DNA from: JAABYT01 sp041581935
GTDB lineage: Bacteria > Pseudomonadota > Gammaproteobacteria > HK1
Direction: 5' to 3'
Length of the DNA: 17,426 nt
Assembly (NCBI GenBank): GCA_041581935.1
Contig: JBFICP010000046.1
Span: 1 to 17,426 of the forward strand
The notes beneath the pieces were generated by a model. That model was not told the DNA's origin and made no database searches. It worked only from the letters and a program-made list of their open reading frames with translations. Within the stretch, counting starts at the first letter, position 1. Each line of letters opens with the position of its first letter. A program made the translations under genes and the position numbers. Below are positions 14,610 to 17,426 of the stretch, one piece after another.

Positions 14610-15992
14610 ATGACGGAATCGACAAAGGCGCGCAGCCCGACGATGCAACCGCACGTGGAAGGACTGACCCGCGCGCTCGCAGACTACGCCAGCGGATTGC
14701 GCTTCGACGACATCCCCGACGACGTGCGCACGGTCGTCAAGCACTGCATGCTCGACTGGCTCGGCGTGACCCTCGCGGGGTCGCGCGAAGACGCCGGCCG
14801 TATCGTACGCGAAGAAGCCCTCGACCAGGGCGGTGCGCCACAGGCGAGTATCATCGGCGACGACGCACGAATCAGTGTCGGGCAGGCAGCGCTCGTCAAC
14901 GGCACCGCCTCGCACGCCCTCGACTACGACGACGTGCACTTTGCATTTCTCGGCCATCCCACCGTGACCGTGGTGCCCGCCGTGCTCGCCATTGCCGAGC
15001 GCGATGCGCACGGCGGCGAAGCGCTGATGACGGCCTTCGTCGCCGGTGTCGAGGTCGGCAGCCGCGTCGGTCACTACGTGACCGAAGCCCACTACGCGCG
15101 CGGGCACCACGCCACCGGCACCCTGGGCACGTTCGCCGCGGCCGCGGGAACGGCGCGCCTGCTTGGGCTCGACGCCGAGGACTGCGCCACGGCGCTCGGC
15201 ATTGCCGCGACCCAGGCCGCCGCGCTCAAGTCGATGTTCGGCACCATGTGCAAGCCGTTGCATGCCGGCAAGGCGGCCGCCAACGGTCAGTACGCGGCAC
15301 TGCTCGCGAAACGGGGCTTCAGCTCACGCGCCGACGCCATCGAATGCAGCCAGGGCTTTGCGGACACCCAGTCGCCCGACGTCGAACCCGAGGGTGTGCT
15401 CGACGGATTCGGCGAACGTTTTCACACCCGCGACGTCCTGTTCAAGTACCACGCCGCCTGCTACGGAACCCATGCTGCCATCGAGGCGCTGTCGCGGCTG
15501 CGGTGCGCCCATGGCATTGACGCGAACCACATCGAGGCGGTTGAGATTCGCGTGCCAACCCGAAACCTCAAAGTCTGCAACATTCAGGAGCCTGGTAGCG
15601 GCCTCGAGGCGAAATTCAGCCTGCGCTTCGTCAGCGCCATGGCGCTTGCCGGGAAGAGCACCTCGGATATCGCGAGCTTCGACGATGCCATTTGCACCGA
15701 CGAAGCGCTCGTGCGCCTGCGCGATCGGATCCGCGTGGTCGGCGACGGCGAGCTCGCCCGCGGCACCTGCGAAGTGATCGTCACCATGCGGGACCGGGTC
15801 GTCTATCGCGACTTCGATAACGTCAGCATCCCGAGCAGGGACTTGGTAGATCAGGGCCGCCGACTCGAAGAGAAGTTCGCCACCCTCGCGAGCCCGGTAG
15901 CGGGCGAGCGCAAGGTGGCTGAAATCATCGACCTGATGCGCGGGCTCGAACGGCTCGAGAACGTCTCCGAGATCGTCGCCCGCTGTCGTTGA
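14610..15992 (+). CDS. MmgE/PrpD family protein (2-methylcitrate dehydratase-like)
   Basis: The 460-aa protein has the family hallmarks: LDWLGVTLAGS (48-58), NGTASHALDYDDVH (97-110) with HPTVTVVPAVLA just after, GYHATGT-like GHHATGTLGTFAAAAG (165-180), and MCKPLHAGKAAANG (213-226), which includes the conserved Lys-Pro-Leu-His. The family contains 2-methylcitrate dehydratase, cis-aconitate decarboxylase and iminodisuccinate epimerase. The YDDVH-type motif and the length fit the generic MmgE branch better than E. coli-type PrpD (about 483 aa), so a different tricarboxylate or dicarboxylate substrate is possible. Next to prpB, dehydration of 2-methylcitrate is the simplest role. GGGAG at 14599-14603, six bases before the ATG, is a good ribosome site. 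Last gene of the operon; no terminator hairpin with a T-tract follows. Confidence 0.9.
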   Translation: MTESTKARSPTMQPHVEGLTRALADYASGLRFDDIPDDVRTVVKHCMLDWLGVTLAGSREDAGRIVREEALDQGGAPQASIIGDDARISVGQAALVNGTASHALDYDDVHFAFLGHPTVTVVPAVLAIAERDAHGGEALMTAFVAGVEVGSRVGHYVTEAHYARGHHATGTLGTFAAAAGTARLLGLDAEDCATALGIAATQAAALKSMFGTMCKPLHAGKAAANGQYAALLAKRGFSSRADAIECSQGFADTQSPDVEPEGVLDGFGERFHTRDVLFKYHAACYGTHAAIEALSRLRCAHGIDANHIEAVEIRVPTRNLKVCNIQEPGSGLEAKFSLRFVSAMALAGKSTSDIASFDDAICTDEALVRLRDRIRVVGDGELARGTCEVIVTMRDRVVYRDFDNVSIPSRDLVDQGRRLEEKFATLASPVAGERKVAEIIDLMRGLERLENVSEIVARCR

Positions 15993-16019
15993 TGACCGCC
16001 GGCGCGCGGACCGCCGCCA

Positions 16020-16349
16020 TCAGAACATCCCCGCCTCGTCGCAGTCGGGGCCTTTCAGGCAGACCACCCAACGGACTCTGCCGCGATCGCTCCCGTCGCC
16101 ACCATCGATTCGCTGATCTTGGGCGATACAATCCTTGGTCGGCAGTGTGGAATACCTCACACCCGCGTCGCTCGCGAGCTTTCTGCCGGTAAAGTTTTTC
16201 GCCTCCTCCGCGACGGCACAGTTCGAATGGTCGGATACCTCGAACCAGTCGCATGCGGTGACGACAACCATGGCGCCAGCAATGAGCCAGCGTAGTTGGC
16301 GGAGCCCGATCCCTTCACGCGGATTCGAGGCGCAATCGAGCGTTCGCAT
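16020..16349 (-). CDS. small cysteine-containing lipoprotein, unknown function
   Basis: The 109-aa product has a basic N-terminus, a hydrophobic segment (about 21-32) and a lipobox VTAC with Cys33, so it is a probable lipoprotein. The mature part holds four more cysteines (44, 74, 97, 103), enough for two disulphides, and an acidic Gly/Asp loop IDGGDGSDRG. I do not recognise the family. The frame extends upstream to 16538, but that part overlaps the PH-like gene and lacks a ribosome site, so ATG 16349 is preferred although its own Shine-Dalgarno is weak. It is the last gene of the leftward envelope unit and converges with the MmgE/PrpD gene 27 bp away. Confidence 0.6.
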   Translation of the reverse strand: MRTLDCASNPREGIGLRQLRWLIAGAMVVVTACDWFEVSDHSNCAVAEEAKNFTGRKLASDAGVRYSTLPTKDCIAQDQRIDGGDGSDRGRVRWVVCLKGPDCDEAGMF

Positions 16350-16378
16350 GCGCTCGACGCGATTCGGATGAGCATCGC

Positions 16379-16834
16379 TCAGGTGCGAGCGCCCCGTCGG
16401 TGCAATGCCTCGATGAACTGCTCGGGGCTTTCTATGCTCAGCAGCAGCGCATAGCCGTCGGAAGTCGGAACGTAGACCACGTCTCGGCGTCTGGTCAGAT
16501 ATACGAGCGCCTTCTCGCCTTTTTGCAGTCGAAACCACCCCGACGAATACCCTGGCACACCGGTGCCGAAGGTGCGGCGCCTGGGCGCGTACTCAGGCGT
16601 GCTGTCGAGATCGACGATACGCGCGTCCGGGATATTCAGCATGGCGAACGGAATCTTCCGTCCCCAGAAATCGCCGACGATTCGCAATCCCTCGGCATCG
16701 AGCTCGACCCGGGAGTGGCGCGACGAGTACGCCGTGAATGCGAGCGCAATCAACACCACGGCAATCACCACGCACACCACTGCGAGAATCCAGATGGGTT
16801 TGGAAGAGGCGGGGCTTATCGGAAAGATGTCCAT
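16379..16834 (-). CDS. membrane-anchored bacterial PH-like domain protein
   Basis: The 151-aa protein has one strong TM segment near the N-terminus (about 13-35). A soluble beta-rich domain follows, beginning VELDAEGLRIVGDFWGRKIPFAML, with later SGWFRLQKGEKALVYLTRRRDVVYVPT and a final helix LLLSIESPEQFIEALHRR. This is the pattern of bacterial pleckstrin-homology-like domains, whose roles are mostly unknown. ATG 16834 is chosen because AGGA (complement of 16840-16843) lies five bases upstream; a TTG at 16858 would add eight residues. It follows the PLA2-like gene by 20 bp and precedes the small lipoprotein by 29 bp, so the three are probably co-transcribed. Confidence 0.75.
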   Translation of the reverse strand: MDIFPISPASSKPIWILAVVCVVIAVVLIALAFTAYSSRHSRVELDAEGLRIVGDFWGRKIPFAMLNIPDARIVDLDSTPEYAPRRRTFGTGVPGYSSGWFRLQKGEKALVYLTRRRDVVYVPTSDGYALLLSIESPEQFIEALHRRGART

Positions 16835-16854
16835 CACTGTCCTCTCGAGGTCTG

Positions 16855-17367
16855 TCAACCCGCGGGGATGACCGTCAGCGACGCCTGGTCCTCACAGACG
16901 GGCTTGTTCTTCGACTCGAAGAACACTTGAACCAGCTCCTCCGCGCGCTGTCGCTCTTGCGGTGAAAGCGCCTGGTACTTTCGGTCGTAGCTCCAGCCAT
17001 AACCCCAGCGATACCAGTTGTAGAAGTACGGGCTGCCACCAATTCTCACCCCCTCGTGCATCAGCGATGCGAGCGCCGCGTTTCCGGTTTTGTCGAGAAC
17101 GCAGCGCTTCAATTGCGCGTCGGCGGCTTTACGCTCGTCATAGGTTCCACCCCGCCAGTAGACCAGGTCGTGCTCGAAGCAGCAGGAGCACCAGTCGCGT
17201 TTCGTTATCAACGAGGCGTCCGGAAAGAGCGAGCACCCGTCGCTGGTGAACGGCTTCAGGCCGGCGTCAGAGGAACATGCGGCAACGATTGCGCATAACG
17301 TGATCAGACGAACCGCTCTCGCAATCGCATCGCGCTTACCCGTCGAGCGTAATCCGACAGATATCAT
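16855..17367 (-). CDS. phospholipase A2-like lipoprotein
   Basis: The 170-aa protein has a signal peptide with lipobox VAAC (Cys31). The mature part begins with DGCSLFPD (43-50) and continues WCSCCFEHDLVYWRGG (59-74). The CC-x-x-HD arrangement with His66-Asp67 matches the catalytic dyad helix of secreted phospholipase A2 (CCxxHD), and DGCS recalls the preceding loop. A conserved-looking aromatic segment follows (YFYNWYRWGYGW, 114-125). If active it would hydrolyse phospholipids at the envelope; the calcium loop is not obvious, so activity is inference. ATG 17367 lacks a good ribosome site. It is the first gene of the leftward unit with the PH-like protein and small lipoprotein. The 59 bp upstream are AT-richer and may hold its promoter. 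Confidence 0.7.
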   Translation of the reverse strand: MISVGLRSTGKRDAIARAVRLITLCAIVAACSSDAGLKPFTSDGCSLFPDASLITKRDWCSCCFEHDLVYWRGGTYDERKAADAQLKRCVLDKTGNAALASLMHEGVRIGGSPYFYNWYRWGYGWSYDRKYQALSPQERQRAEELVQVFFESKNKPVCEDQASLTVIPAG

Positions 17368-17426
17368 CTACAGCTGAGATCGCCCGTCGCGCATGCTTTC
17401 CACCGTAGTATGTATAGTTCATATGG

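Noticed and set aside
15990..16022. TGATG ... CATCA ends with GGCG/CGCC inside, as a terminator between the MmgE/PrpD gene and the small lipoprotein
   Set aside because: The inner pairing is weak and there is no T-run on either strand.
1..17426. Search for tRNA genes, CRISPR arrays, insertion sequences, toxin-antitoxin pairs or phage genes
   Set aside because: I saw no cloverleaf with conserved T-loop, no regularly spaced repeats, no transposase or integrase motifs and no target-site duplications when reading both strands.

Overview
The window looks like chromosomal DNA of a GC-rich proteobacterium, most likely a gammaproteobacterium. The support is a PrpB that follows the enterobacterial enzyme closely, an Lpp/OprI-like alanine-zipper lipoprotein, an M48 peptidase of the outer-membrane quality-control type, and several lipobox proteins. 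Assignment below phylum is inference. I see no tRNA, rRNA, CRISPR array, insertion sequence, integrase or phage gene, so this is ordinary chromosome with a large catabolic operon rather than a mobile island.

Left part (1-6690). A lipoprotein M48 metallopeptidase runs leftwards off the edge of the window. Divergent from it is an endonuclease/exonuclease/phosphatase-family hydrolase. It converges, with only 5 bp between stops, on a leftward unit of three genes: a class III PLP aminotransferase, a large membrane sensor histidine kinase (two TM segments, HAMP, three PAS-like domains, HisKA, HATPase_c) and a receiver-only response regulator. A degenerate methyltransferase-fold protein with a very basic tail diverges from the aminotransferase.

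Middle (6691-7782). A GC-rich inter-gene stretch that can fold into nested and alternative hairpins precedes a small alanine-zipper lipoprotein. That gene ends in a good intrinsic terminator. An antibiotic-biosynthesis-monooxygenase (heme-oxygenase-like) gene reads leftwards. The 50-65 bp between it and the next operon carries an inverted-repeat cluster of GTAAC half-sites that looks like an operator.

Right part (7798-15992). Seven closely spaced rightward genes look like one catabolic operon: a PLP fold-type II Ser/Thr dehydratase, an MFS transporter, a DUF1932-type beta-hydroxyacid/6PGDH-like dehydrogenase, an 804-aa DMGDH/sarcosine-dehydrogenase-like flavoprotein (FAD domain plus GcvT folate domain), 2-methylisocitrate lyase PrpB, a 62-aa helical microprotein, and an MmgE/PrpD-family protein. 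As a working model, an imported N-methylated hydroxy-amino acid would be demethylated to folate-bound C1, dehydrated and deaminated to a 2-oxo acid, and its propionyl-level product drained through methylcitrate-cycle-type reactions. This combination, with canonical PrpB but no PrpC, AcnD or PrpR in view and a generic MmgE-type dehydratase, is the most interesting system here.

Right edge (16020-17367). Three leftward envelope genes follow: a phospholipase-A2-like lipoprotein, a one-TM bacterial PH-like protein and a small cysteine-rich lipoprotein. They have no obvious link to the catabolic operon and look like an undescribed envelope module.
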